Numbered from the stretch's first letter, positions 47,944-57,369 are shown. The stretch: DNA of 64,000 nucleotides from Pseudomonas sp. CFBP13508 (GCF_005233515.1 NZ_QFZZ01000001.1:897320-961319), one strand, 5' to 3'. Made by a program: numbers and translations. The notes: generated from the sequence alone by a model not told the origin.

Positions 47944-48340
47944 TGGATTTGGAGGAGATAGCAACAGCTTGAAGGACATCCCAGCCAGCCTTACTTGCCG
48001 GATCCTAGCCATATCGCTCAGCCGTGGTCGAAAGAGGCGGTCTCGAAATTCGACTGAGCGATACCCCCGAAGCCAAGGGCTATAGCACTATCACGCTAAT
48101 CATTCTGTGGGACGTGGGCAAGAATCGGCCCCTCGACATCCATACAAAGCATCGTCCCTGCCGGTGAGTACGGTATTGATCGGCTGGCCATCACTAGCAA
48201 CCGGCCGCCCGATTAACAGACATACCTGCACTGGACCGTTCGTCTGAATTATGCTTTCCCCTGTCAGATCTGACAGTAGTCAATGAGCAATGAAAGGGAC
48301 TAGAAAGGAATTCCCGTTTTCATGCTCAGGCGGATCCCCC
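47944..48340. other. Intergenic region upstream of the first giant gene
   Basis: About 400 bases. It contains a dyad TATCGCTCAG...CTGAGCGATA (about 48012-48062), an open minus-strand frame without a start codon (48100-48282), and the lux-box-like palindrome at 48261-48276. Apart from these I see no gene. Confidence 0.6.
48261..48276. promoter_or_regulatory. Lux-box-like palindrome upstream of the first giant gene
   Basis: CTGTCAGATCTGACAG, a perfect 16-base dyad with the CT-N12-AG form bound by LuxR-family regulators. Its end is 64 bases before the ATG at 48341. About 31 bases from the dyad centre lies CTAGAA, a possible -10 element. The same core occurs upstream of the paralogous gene at 52499. 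Confidence 0.7.
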
Positions 48341-51300
48341 ATGAACTCTTTCAAACTTTTTCTGTTCCCTCCTCGCGGAAATTTGTCCGTCGGGCTTTTA
48401 GAAGAATGGCCCATCTACTTCGCCGGCATGACTCGTCCTGTCGAGGATGCCGACGGCGGTATCAACCTGGGCACATATGAAGAATCCGAGGCTGGAATAT
48501 TCACCGTTATCGATCCGTACATCGGTATGGGAGCGGGAGATGAAATCCAGATTTTCTGGAACAACAAAATCATCCACGAACTTAAAGTCAAAGCCGAAGA
48601 AGTCAATGAGCGACTGTTTTTCTTTCTCCCGACTGTTGAAATCGCCCCGGGTTACTCTGAGTGCTATTACCAGGTGACCCGGCTAGGTGAACCACTCCCT
48701 GACGACCCTTCGGTCGCATTGAAACTGTTAGTCAAATTGGATTTACCCGCTGGGGAGGATGAGGAGCAGCATCTTCCTTGGCACTCACACCTCGACCTGG
48801 TCGGGTTGCCAGAGGATGTCATCGACAATGGTGTCAGCAAGGATTGGGCGAACACCGGCGTCCCCATGACCATCAAGCACTATCGGGGAAGTCGGGCGCG
48901 CGATGTCATCTGGGTGCGCTGGGGGAGTACGCTTCTGGCCCCACACGTGGTGACTCAGGCCGAGGCCGAGGGTATCCAGGAGATTGTCATCACCGCATTG
49001 CCCGCCGACATCCTGACCGCTGGCGATAGCAGCTCGTTGCCGATCAGGTACGAAATCCATGACGAGGTCTGGAACTGGTGCGAGAAATGGTCGAAGGAAA
49101 CCAGGATTCCGGTGGATGCCGGTGCTTCTCGCCTCTACCCGGCCTTCTTCGAAGATGCCGATGATGGCGAACTCCATCTCGATCAACTGGACCATCAGGC
49201 GACCAACCTGCTGATCCGGCTCGAAACCAATAAGGAGTTCACCACGGGCGACACGATCGTGATCAATGTCGCCGGTGTCGGGAGCACCGGAACAGCGCCT
49301 CGCACCCTGACCGAGGAAGTCACCGTCGGCAATCTTCCCTACATTCTCGAATTCCCGATCCCCTTCGCATTCGTCAGTCTCTTCGCCACCGGGACGCTCG
49401 ATGGCTCCTATGTTTTGCGCAAGAAAGACGAAAGCCCTCTGCTCTACTCCAAGCGCACCTTCGTCAAAGTGATCGGCAATCCGGCATTGCTGCCCGCCCC
49501 GAAGATTGAAGAGGTTATCGGTGCGATTTTGCCTGGAGACAGCAAAACAGCGACCGTAAGAATTACCTACCCGAGCCTCAAAACCGGCGACACGATCAAC
49601 ATGATCTGGGACGGCACGAAATCAGACGGCAATGGCTATCTGTATGAGGAACCATATGACGTCAGCAACAACGATCAGCAGACGGGTTTTATCTACATCT
49701 ACGTGATGAACGAGCACATCCTCGCCTTGATCAACGGCAGCCTCAAACTCTATTACCGGGTGTACAACGACGATCCAGCCGATTATGGACTCAGCGAGTC
49801 TGATTTTCTGCGGGTCGAGGTACGTGAAGTGCCCGGCACTTTACCCGCCCCTGACGTAGAAGAAGCCAAAGATGGCGTCATCGACCCGACCCTGGTTTAT
49901 ACCCAGGCGCATGTGCTGGTCAAACCGGTCAACTGGCTGAAGGACGATATCCTGACGTATCACTGGACCGGTTTCTCCGCTTTCAGCTCAACCAAAGGCA
50001 GCATCCCCATCACTACTTTGTCGATCGACAAGACCGCGCGTTTTCGGGTGGATGTCCAATACGTCTCGGGAAACATCGGCTATCCAGTCACTGTGCGTTA
50101 CACCCTGCTGCATGTCGCGACTGGAAAGTTCAGCTATTCGGCGCCCTTCGAGGTGATGGTTGGCATCCCCGTAGGTTTTTTGCCTGCGCCCACTGTGTTG
50201 CAAGCCCCCAACGGTTCGTTGAACCCGATGGATGCCCTCGACGGTGTCGATATCGAGTGCAGTTATCTCAGCATGGACGAAGCACTCGACACCCTGGCGC
50301 TGAAATGGCGGGGAACACCCGGTGCCGGTACATCAGAGGATCGGGAACAACCCGCCGAATCTTCCGGCATCGTCACCTTTCACCTGCCCGCCTCTTTTGT
50401 GGGTGCCAATATTCGGCGCTCGGTTGACGTCAGTCACGACGTTCAGCGATACGCCTTGTGGACGTCGTCACAGGTGCTGCCGTTGCAGGTACTGGATTTT
50501 CAGGCCCCGGAAAAAGAGCTGCCACGGCCTGAGGTCCCGCAGGCAATAGACGCGGTGCTGGATTTGATGGAGATCGCCGGCGACGCCAGCGTGGTGGTTA
50601 AACCCTGGCCGTTCATTGCCAAAGGCCAGCTCGCCTCGATCTGGCTCGAAGGTCGCGCCAGCACAGGCAGCTACGTCATCAATGTGTTGAGCGGGCACTT
50701 GATTACCGACCAGCAAGTCATCCAAGGGCTGTACGAGCCTTTGCTCAGAAGCGAATTGCTGAAACTGCTGCACAGTTCTGCCGCCGTGGTGAAGTGCGCG
50801 GTTGTTTTTGATGGCAGCACAGACATGTCGGCAGCGATCGAGTTTCCCTCTCTGCCGCTGACCATCCGCACGCGTTATGACTACGTGACCCCTGTCATCA
50901 CCAAAGTGTTGAACCCGCAAGGCCAGGACATTCCTGAAGCCGGGCTGACATACGATAAACGTGTGACGGTTCAGGGCACGGCGACGCGTGGCGAGAAGGT
51001 AGAGATCAGGATCAATGACGTACTGAAAGGCACACCCGAAGCCTCAGCACTCTGGACATGGGAGTGCCCTGCCGACAGCCTGACCGAAGGCCTTCAAAAA
51101 ATCACTGTCGAAGCCTTGTACGACGCTGATGTCCCGGTCGGCAAGCCGAGAACATTCACCGTCGGCGTTGCTACCAAACCCAGCATCACAGCGGTCAATG
51201 ACTCCAAGGGTTCCGTGGCGATGGATGGCACTACTTACGACTCTGTGGTGACAGTGGCGGTGAAGGCTGACCCAGATCAGTTGATCCAGCTTTACGACAG

Positions 51301-52291
51301 CGCCACGGCAATTGGTGCTCCCATCGAACTTGATGGCGAGGGCAATGGTTCGACCACGCTCACTGATTTGACTGTCAAAGGGTACGCCCTCAAGGCCAGA
51401 GCGCTTTATGGCCAACAACTTGAATCAGCGGTGCATAACTTTGCGGTCAAGGCTCATCTGGCAGTAACGCTGACGTCTGTCAGACACTCGGGAGGCGAAC
51501 TACCAAATGGAGGTGCAACTACCGACTCCAGCGTCACGCTGAGCGGTACTGTGACACCCCGTTATGAAGTGCAGATTTATGACAACAACAATCCAGGCCC
51601 AAAGCTTACCGGGCATCCGAGCAATGGCAGCTGGACTACCACACTGGGCATAGGACTTGGCGGACATTCGGTCTATGCGAAAGCGCTGGCAACAGGACAG
51701 AACTCCAATACTCGGACCTTCCACCGGAACAATCCGATCCCTCCCCTGAACTTCAATCAGAATCCGGTAACGCTGGGTGGCAAAACATATATCTGTCGAG
51801 ACTACCCAAACCTGTTCCCCGCAGCGAATGCAGGCAACTCGGTCCGACATCAGGCTTCGGGCGGCTCGGGATCGATCACCTACAGTTCCAGTAATCCAGC
51901 GGTAGCGCCAGTCGACGGGACAGGGTTTGTCAGGGCACGAAGCAGAGGCTCGGCAGTAATCACGGCCAGAGACGGTGTAGGGCAATCCAAGAGTTATACC
52001 GTTCATGTCACCAACGTCATCTTGTGCATTGGTCTGGGCAATGGCGGCTGGAGTGCCATGAATGCGAACGCATCGGTTAATGGCGCACGAATTCCGAGCA
52101 TGGGAGAACTGAATGAAATTTCTGCGGCGTATGGCGGAAGCTGGCCTATGAGTAATCACCATTACTGGTCGACCGACAAAGGCAGCTCTTTTTGGCCATG
52201 GCCCAGCAGGAAAACCAAGTACATCGTGGGTGGAGGGTGGGCAGAGGCCAAAGAGAATGGGCACGCGTCTGATGGTGTCGGAATACGATAG
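48341..52291 (+). CDS. Giant modular Ig-like protein with lectin-like tip
   Basis: A 1316-residue protein with no signal peptide and no membrane segment. Residues 1-380 form a head shared with the next giant protein (YQVTRLGEPL, KLLVKLDLPAGED, ILTAGDSSSL, EIHDEVWNWCEKW). Four modules of about 115 residues begin at 384, 501, 614 and 727 with the motif LPAPxxEEAxDGxxDP. Then come three bacterial Ig-like domains (about 840-1130), a BIG2-type domain (YSSSNPAVAPVDGTGFVRA, about 1145-1215) and a terminal domain of about 100 residues (RIPSMGELNEISAAYGGSWP, YWSTD) like lectin-type tips. AGGCGGA precedes the ATG at 48341. It is probably a secreted or surface-acting protein exported by an unknown route. 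Confidence 0.85.
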   Translation: MNSFKLFLFPPRGNLSVGLLEEWPIYFAGMTRPVEDADGGINLGTYEESEAGIFTVIDPYIGMGAGDEIQIFWNNKIIHELKVKAEEVNERLFFFLPTVEIAPGYSECYYQVTRLGEPLPDDPSVALKLLVKLDLPAGEDEEQHLPWHSHLDLVGLPEDVIDNGVSKDWANTGVPMTIKHYRGSRARDVIWVRWGSTLLAPHVVTQAEAEGIQEIVITALPADILTAGDSSSLPIRYEIHDEVWNWCEKWSKETRIPVDAGASRLYPAFFEDADDGELHLDQLDHQATNLLIRLETNKEFTTGDTIVINVAGVGSTGTAPRTLTEEVTVGNLPYILEFPIPFAFVSLFATGTLDGSYVLRKKDESPLLYSKRTFVKVIGNPALLPAPKIEEVIGAILPGDSKTATVRITYPSLKTGDTINMIWDGTKSDGNGYLYEEPYDVSNNDQQTGFIYIYVMNEHILALINGSLKLYYRVYNDDPADYGLSESDFLRVEVREVPGTLPAPDVEEAKDGVIDPTLVYTQAHVLVKPVNWLKDDILTYHWTGFSAFSSTKGSIPITTLSIDKTARFRVDVQYVSGNIGYPVTVRYTLLHVATGKFSYSAPFEVMVGIPVGFLPAPTVLQAPNGSLNPMDALDGVDIECSYLSMDEALDTLALKWRGTPGAGTSEDREQPAESSGIVTFHLPASFVGANIRRSVDVSHDVQRYALWTSSQVLPLQVLDFQAPEKELPRPEVPQAIDAVLDLMEIAGDASVVVKPWPFIAKGQLASIWLEGRASTGSYVINVLSGHLITDQQVIQGLYEPLLRSELLKLLHSSAAVVKCAVVFDGSTDMSAAIEFPSLPLTIRTRYDYVTPVITKVLNPQGQDIPEAGLTYDKRVTVQGTATRGEKVEIRINDVLKGTPEASALWTWECPADSLTEGLQKITVEALYDADVPVGKPRTFTVGVATKPSITAVNDSKGSVAMDGTTYDSVVTVAVKADPDQLIQLYDSATAIGAPIELDGEGNGSTTLTDLTVKGYALKARALYGQQLESAVHNFAVKAHLAVTLTSVRHSGGELPNGGATTDSSVTLSGTVTPRYEVQIYDNNNPGPKLTGHPSNGSWTTTLGIGLGGHSVYAKALATGQNSNTRTFHRNNPIPPLNFNQNPVTLGGKTYICRDYPNLFPAANAGNSVRHQASGGSGSITYSSSNPAVAPVDGTGFVRARSRGSAVITARDGVGQSKSYTVHVTNVILCIGLGNGGWSAMNANASVNGARIPSMGELNEISAAYGGSWPMSNHHYWSTDKGSSFWPWPSRKTKYIVGGGWAEAKENGHASDGVGIR

Positions 52292-52305
52292 CCTTGTTCA
52301 TTATC

Positions 52306-52327
52306 GCCCGCACCGCCCGGTGCGGGC
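52306..52327. terminator. GC-rich hairpin after the first giant gene
   Basis: GCCCGCAC, loop CGCCCG, GTGCGGGC, 14 bases after the stop. It has no T run, so it is only a possible terminator. Confidence 0.45.
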
Positions 52328-52414
52328 ACCTCTAAAGCGTTCATACGCCTTTGTCTAACCAACTCGTGCTTCAGGGAGAAAGGAAGCACTACCACTCATC
52401 GGAAACATGCCTCT

Positions 52415-52434
52415 ACCTGTCAGATCTGACAGGT
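52415..52434. promoter_or_regulatory. Perfect 20-base lux box upstream of the second giant gene
   Basis: ACCTGTCAGATCTGACAGGT is a perfect 20-base palindrome. It fits the lux-box pattern and differs from the lasB operator of P. aeruginosa (ACCTGCCAGTTCTGGCAGGT) at only three positions. It ends 64 bases before the ATG at 52499, the same distance as the first copy. CTAATC about 32 bases from the centre could be the -10. It implies control by a LuxR-type protein. Confidence 0.8.
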
Positions 52435-52498
52435 GCGCAAATCACGAAACCGCGCCCTAATCACTCCGTCGTTCCCACATCAGACAGGAGTGCCCGTC

Positions 52499-55400
52499 AT
52501 GCTCATCCAACCACGCAAAGAAATCTCTGTACTGTCCCTGCTCGACCCGGAAATTCCCGGCGGCCGGCTGCTGGATGACGGCACCTGGGGCATCAACCTC
52601 GCCGCCGCACAACTCAACTATCCGGACAAGGGGCTGAAGACCCAGATTCCCGCCTGGAACAGCATGAGCAAGAGCGATAACTGCAAGTTGTACCTGGGCA
52701 CCACCATGGTCGCGCAAAAGACCATCACCGAAGACATCGAAGTGAACAAGCATGTCACCCTGTTCGTCCCGCCCGAGCGCTTGCTCAGCGGCCGCGCATG
52801 GGAGCTGTCCTACCAGATCACGCGGTTCGGTCAGCAGCCCGAGACGGGACCGACGATCAAGCTCTTCGTCAAACTCGAACTGCCCGCCGGCCAGGACACC
52901 AATCCCGACTATGGCCACTCCGAACTGACCATGGCCTTCGATCCGCCGGACGTGGTGCGCGACGGTGTCGACAAGGCCACCGCCGAGGCAGGTGTACTTG
53001 TCTACGCCAAACCCAAGCCCGGCGATGGCTTGCTCTACAAGAACGCCGCCGTCGGTGACGTACTCATCCTCGCCTGGGCCGGGAAAACCGTGGAATCCGA
53101 GCCCGTCATCCAGGAACAGCTCGACGATCCAGAGAATAATCCCATCGTGGTTCTGGCCGACAAGGCCACCATCCTCTCAGCCGGAGACTCCGACGGCATG
53201 TTGGTCAGCTACAAGATCCGCGACCGCGTGTACAACGAGTCCGAAGACTGGTGCGAGGCCGTGCGTATCGTCGTCGACACCCAAGGCTTGCGGCTGGGTG
53301 CGCCCATCCTCAAACAGGCCGACGGTCTCGTCGTGGATCTGGATGTGCTGGGGGACGAACCGCCGCTGGTGGAAGTCTGGGCGGAAGACGCGGATATCTT
53401 TAAAAAGAACGACGAGATCTACCTCAGCGTCATCGGTACCAACAACGACGGTGAAGAGATCAGCGAACTGGTAATTCAAGCTATTACAACCACGCCGCCG
53501 GTGCGGGTCTCGATCAAGCACAACAACAGCACCCTGCGTGCCTTGGCCGGACGCACGGTGGTGTACTCCTATCATGTCCGCCGCGGTGGCGTCGTGGTCG
53601 ACAACTCCAGATCCAAGTCCCGGTCCTACAGCGTAATCGGCGAACCGACACGCCTGGCCGCACCGATCGCGATCGACCAGATCAGTGGCGCGCTCGACCC
53701 CGACGCACCCGAATACCGCATCCGCATCCCATACGATCTACTGATCACCCCGGACAATGCCATCGAACTGAAATGGTTCGGCACCCGGTCCGACCTCACG
53801 ACTTACGACCCGGAACTGGAGTGGTATTTCCCCAGCGAAGACGAGGCCAATGATCCCGAGGGCTTCATCGTGACCGTCTCCGGCGAACACGGCAAAACCC
53901 TGAAGGGCGGCACGCTGGATCTGTCGTATTACCTGCTGAGCGACGAAAACGGCACCATCACCCGTCGCGCGTCGCTGCACGCTTCGCTGCTCAGCGTCGG
54001 CGAAGCGCAACGGGAACTGGTCAAACCCATCGTGCTGGGTGAAAAGGATGGCGTGCTGGAACCCAAGGACCTGCCCGGCGGCGCCAGCAAAATCACCGCC
54101 CCACGGCCAGTGGCTGTTCCGAGCGAGGCCAACGATATCGTGAAGTTTTTCTGGATCGTTGAAGGCAATGAGCCTGTTACCGACCTTAAAAAACTCAACG
54201 CACTATCCAAGGACAAGGACGTGGATTTCCCGCTGTACGCAGCGTTTGTAGCGCAGCACATCGAGCCTAACCGCGGGAAAAAAGTGCAGGTTCACAACGA
54301 GATCTTCCGCGCCGCCAGCAACACGACCAGCTATTCGAATGTGTTGGAATTTACGGTGGGGGAAGTCGCATCGATCAAATTGCCCGGCGCCACAATCGAA
54401 GAGGCAAATGCAGGCTATTTGAATCCTGACAAAGTAAATGATGGTGCCACCATTATTATTGACGCCTCTGCTCAGTTGAAGGATGGCGATGAAATCAACG
54501 TTACGGTGGACGGGAAAAACACCTACCCCCATCCAACCTACACCGTGAAGCCTGAAGAAGCTGATAAAGAACTGTCATCAATCAAAGTACCTCACAGCGT
54601 GATCAGCGCCGAAGAAGGCGGCAGCATCGCGCTGAGGTACAGCGTAAAACGCAACGCCGGAGGAACAGACGGCCCATCGGAAGCCACCGTTTATGAGGTA
54701 TCCAGAGAAATCGTACCGATCGACTTGCCCGTTGCCGAAATCAACGAGGCGAACGGCGATCAGTTAAACCCTGACGATGTAACGAACGGTGCGACGATCA
54801 TCATTGCCGACTCTGCAAAGCTGAAGGATGGCGACGAAATCAGCGTTACCGTGGAGGGGAAAAACACCTATCTCCATCCTGCCTATACCGTGAAACCTGA
54901 GGAAGCTGATAAAGAACTGTCATCAATTAAAGTACCTCACAGCGCGATCAGCGCCGAAGTGGGCGGCAGCATCGCGCTGAGGTACAGCGTAAAACGCAAG
55001 GCCGGAGGAGCGGACGGCCCATCGGAAGCCATAGTTTATGAAGTATCCAGAGAAATCGTACCGATCGACTTGCCCGTTGCCGAAATCAACGAGGCGAACG
55101 GCGATCAGTTAAACCCTGACGATGTAACGAACGGTGCGACGATCATCATTGCCGACTCTGCAAAGCTGAAGGATGGCGACGAAATCAGCGTTACCGTGGA
55201 GGGGAAAAACACCTATCTCCATCCTGCCCATACCGTGAAGCCTGAAGAAGCCGATAAAGAACTGTCGTCAATCAAACTGCCTCACAGGGTGATCAGCGAC
55301 GAAGAAGGCGGCAGCATCGCGCTGAACTACACCGTCAAACGCAAAGCGGGAGGAACGGACGGCCCGTCCGCACCGGCTGTATACGATGTGCGCAAGGTGA

Positions 55401-56845
55401 TCTCTCCCGGCAAGCTACGAGTCATGGGCGCTCGCTACAATCGCAGCGTATACCGGGCCGCCAGTACCAGCAGGTTACTGATGGCATTCGATGCAACTAC
55501 CGCAAAACCGCTTCAGGCAGAGTGGAAATACGCTTCAGAAAGCAAATGGACGCAGGCGAGCACCTGGTTTGATACCGCCCCACAGGAGCACCTTCAAGTC
55601 CGTACAGCAGACGATCAAGTCACACTCAGCGAAGCGAACATCTTCGGCACCGGGAGCGACACGACCATTACCGGTCAAGCAGCATTTGTCGCGTTGCGCG
55701 ATAAGAACGACATGACTGGTTGGGGCTACGGACCCAATGGTGGCGTCATTCCACCTACCATCATCACGATGAACGACATTGTTGAGGTAAGTGCCACGCG
55801 CAGCACCTTTGCGGCCCGGCGCACCAATAACACCACGATAGCCTGGAGTGCCACTGCCGGTGAGGGCAGCGACATGGGCACAGTCAGTCCGGTCGGATTC
55901 GTCCAGATCATCGGTAATATCGCTGCCTTCGCCGGTATAAGAGCCGGTGGGACGGTGGATGCCTGGGGCACCGCTGCCAACGGCGGCGTGCCCACCGCAG
56001 AAATCAAAGCCGTGATCAATGCTGTTGACATCATTCCTGCTGGGCAAGCCTTTGCCGTAAGACTTGCAACAGGGCACGTAAAGGCTTGGGGGCTGCCGGC
56101 AAATGTTGGAACCGTACCCGCGCCAATAGCTTCACTCGACGATATCGAAGACGTTATCGGCAATCCCTATGCCTTCGCAGCCTATAGGGCCAATGGAACA
56201 CTTGTCGCTTGGGGTAACGCGACCTATGGCGGTACTGTACCTGGCCCTATCGCCGCCATGACGGATATTAAAAGGCTTGCCTGTGCCAATAAGTACAGTT
56301 TTGTCGCCCTGCGCAAAACCAATCAGATCGTCGCTTGGGGGCCTGTGGCACAAGGGGGAACTGTTCCCCAACTGATCTCGACACTGACAGATATCTTATG
56401 CGTAGTTGCCACTTGGAACTCGTTTGCGGCGCTACGCGAAAATGGTCATGTCGTTGCTTGGCCGGAAACCAGTGCCGACGGCAAGGTGCCCGATGCCATC
56501 GCTGCCCGGGATGATGTTGTCCAAGTGGCAGGGACGTCTCATGCTTTTGCCGTACTGTTCAAAGATGGGACGGTGGCAGCATGGGGTAATGCCACCGTGG
56601 GTGGAGACACAAAGCCGGTAGCGGATCAATTGACTGACGTCCGCGCGATTTACACCAATACTCACGGGTTTAGCGCGCTCACCGCTGACGGCCGGGTTGT
56701 AACCTGGGGTCAGCCTACGGGAGGGGGAAACAGTAGCACCGTGCAGGATCGACTAAAGGGAATGGTGTCGTACCTCGCTACACCGGCTTCTCGGGGTATT
56801 GCGCTCAAAGCGAGTCGTTTGGGTAAAACAGGTGCATCAGTCTGA
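52499..56845 (+). CDS. Giant modular protein with RCC1-like propeller
   Basis: A 1448-residue paralogue of the preceding protein, without signal peptide. The head (1-385) shares YQITRFGQQP, KLFVKLELPAGQD, ILSAGDSDGM and KIRDRVYNESEDW. Five modules start at 386, 507, 628, 743 and 858; the last three are tandem copies (LPVAEINEANGDQLNPDD). From about 1072 to the end there are nine Trp-bearing units of about 45-49 residues (VDAWGTAANGG, LVAWGNATYGG, IVAWGPVAQGG, VAAWGNATVGG) typical of RCC1-like beta-propellers. AGGAG stands eight bases before the ATG at 52499. Target and export route are unknown. Confidence 0.85.
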   Translation: MLIQPRKEISVLSLLDPEIPGGRLLDDGTWGINLAAAQLNYPDKGLKTQIPAWNSMSKSDNCKLYLGTTMVAQKTITEDIEVNKHVTLFVPPERLLSGRAWELSYQITRFGQQPETGPTIKLFVKLELPAGQDTNPDYGHSELTMAFDPPDVVRDGVDKATAEAGVLVYAKPKPGDGLLYKNAAVGDVLILAWAGKTVESEPVIQEQLDDPENNPIVVLADKATILSAGDSDGMLVSYKIRDRVYNESEDWCEAVRIVVDTQGLRLGAPILKQADGLVVDLDVLGDEPPLVEVWAEDADIFKKNDEIYLSVIGTNNDGEEISELVIQAITTTPPVRVSIKHNNSTLRALAGRTVVYSYHVRRGGVVVDNSRSKSRSYSVIGEPTRLAAPIAIDQISGALDPDAPEYRIRIPYDLLITPDNAIELKWFGTRSDLTTYDPELEWYFPSEDEANDPEGFIVTVSGEHGKTLKGGTLDLSYYLLSDENGTITRRASLHASLLSVGEAQRELVKPIVLGEKDGVLEPKDLPGGASKITAPRPVAVPSEANDIVKFFWIVEGNEPVTDLKKLNALSKDKDVDFPLYAAFVAQHIEPNRGKKVQVHNEIFRAASNTTSYSNVLEFTVGEVASIKLPGATIEEANAGYLNPDKVNDGATIIIDASAQLKDGDEINVTVDGKNTYPHPTYTVKPEEADKELSSIKVPHSVISAEEGGSIALRYSVKRNAGGTDGPSEATVYEVSREIVPIDLPVAEINEANGDQLNPDDVTNGATIIIADSAKLKDGDEISVTVEGKNTYLHPAYTVKPEEADKELSSIKVPHSAISAEVGGSIALRYSVKRKAGGADGPSEAIVYEVSREIVPIDLPVAEINEANGDQLNPDDVTNGATIIIADSAKLKDGDEISVTVEGKNTYLHPAHTVKPEEADKELSSIKLPHRVISDEEGGSIALNYTVKRKAGGTDGPSAPAVYDVRKVISPGKLRVMGARYNRSVYRAASTSRLLMAFDATTAKPLQAEWKYASESKWTQASTWFDTAPQEHLQVRTADDQVTLSEANIFGTGSDTTITGQAAFVALRDKNDMTGWGYGPNGGVIPPTIITMNDIVEVSATRSTFAARRTNNTTIAWSATAGEGSDMGTVSPVGFVQIIGNIAAFAGIRAGGTVDAWGTAANGGVPTAEIKAVINAVDIIPAGQAFAVRLATGHVKAWGLPANVGTVPAPIASLDDIEDVIGNPYAFAAYRANGTLVAWGNATYGGTVPGPIAAMTDIKRLACANKYSFVALRKTNQIVAWGPVAQGGTVPQLISTLTDILCVVATWNSFAALRENGHVVAWPETSADGKVPDAIAARDDVVQVAGTSHAFAVLFKDGTVAAWGNATVGGDTKPVADQLTDVRAIYTNTHGFSALTADGRVVTWGQPTGGGNSSTVQDRLKGMVSYLATPASRGIALKASRLGKTGASV
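54376..55410 (+). repeat. Three 345-base tandem repeats inside the second giant gene
   Basis: Unit boundaries at 54376, 54721 and 55066 keep the frame (115 codons each). Units two and three are almost identical in DNA over their first 180 bases; unit one is more diverged. Such repeats allow in-frame gain or loss of modules by recombination. Confidence 0.9.
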
Positions 56846-57174
56846 AACAAGGCCGTGCTTTTCATGCGGCGCTCCTCTGGGCGCCGCATGGGCTGACGCT
56901 GCACTCATGAGCAACAACTGTCGCTTCATTTGCACTGCACCAAAAACTCAGCGCCGCGGCGCGGAGGCTTTCCTGGACATCGCATGGCCCGAGAACCAGA
57001 AACTGATTCCTTACAGATTCGAACTACTCCCCTGATCGACTTAACTCGCATCACAAGCGAAGCGTCTGACAGATCTGCATCGTCTGTTTGGAGATGATGA
57101 GTCCCTCGTCCCGCCAGTGACGACAACGAGCCCACATCCCCTTAGACTGCTTCACATTGATCATGGAGGTCATG
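56846..57174. other. Intergenic region with a toxin-gene remnant and a hairpin
   Basis: About 330 bases. It contains a perfect 10-base stem (CATGCGGCGC 56863-56872, GCGCCGCATG 56881-56890) without T run, then a partial copy of the downstream toxin gene (56917-56987), and the leader of the antitoxin gene. No complete gene. Confidence 0.7.
56917..56987 (+). pseudogene. Fragment of a RelE/ParE-type toxin gene
   Basis: These 71 bases align without gaps to 57431-57501, inside the intact toxin gene, with six mismatches. They cover the codons for TVASVALHQKLSAAARRLSW in the toxin, but no complete frame survives here. It is a duplicated and decayed piece of a toxin gene. Confidence 0.85.
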
Positions 57175-57369
57175 ATGAGCGCTGAACTTTCACTTATCGT
57201 TTCAGACTTCGAAACCGAAGAAGAGGCTGCGGAATACGACCTTTGGTATCGCGCCAAGGTACAAGCCGCACTTGATGACCCGCGCCCGCCTATTCCCCAC
57301 GATGAGGCAATGGTGCTGCTAGGTCAGATGCTGGAAGAGAGACGCAAGAATCGACGCGCTGCCGGTTAG
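57175..57369 (+). CDS. RelB/ParD-type antitoxin
   Basis: A 64-residue acidic protein, MSAELSLIVSDFETEEEAAE and on, ending in a helix and a basic tail (LEERRKNRRAAG). The first part may form a ribbon or helix dimer that binds its operator; the C-terminal half would wrap the toxin. GGAGG lies five bases before the ATG at 57175. Its end overlaps the toxin frame. Call rests on size, order and the clear toxin partner. Confidence 0.8.
   Translation: MSAELSLIVSDFETEEEAAEYDLWYRAKVQAALDDPRPPIPHDEAMVLLGQMLEERRKNRRAAG

Noticed and set aside
48100..48282. Open minus-strand frame reading ...NGPVQVCLLIGRPVASDG... upstream of the first giant gene
   Set aside because: It has no ATG, GTG or TTG near its beginning, no ribosome site and no domain that I can name; it overlaps the lux-box-like site. 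It may be a remnant, but I cannot support it as a gene.
57063..57080. A third CAGATCTG core (CTGACAGATCTGCATC) upstream of the antitoxin gene
   Set aside because: Only the central eight bases match the lux-box-like sites; the flanks do not form a dyad. An eight-base match alone is not significant.
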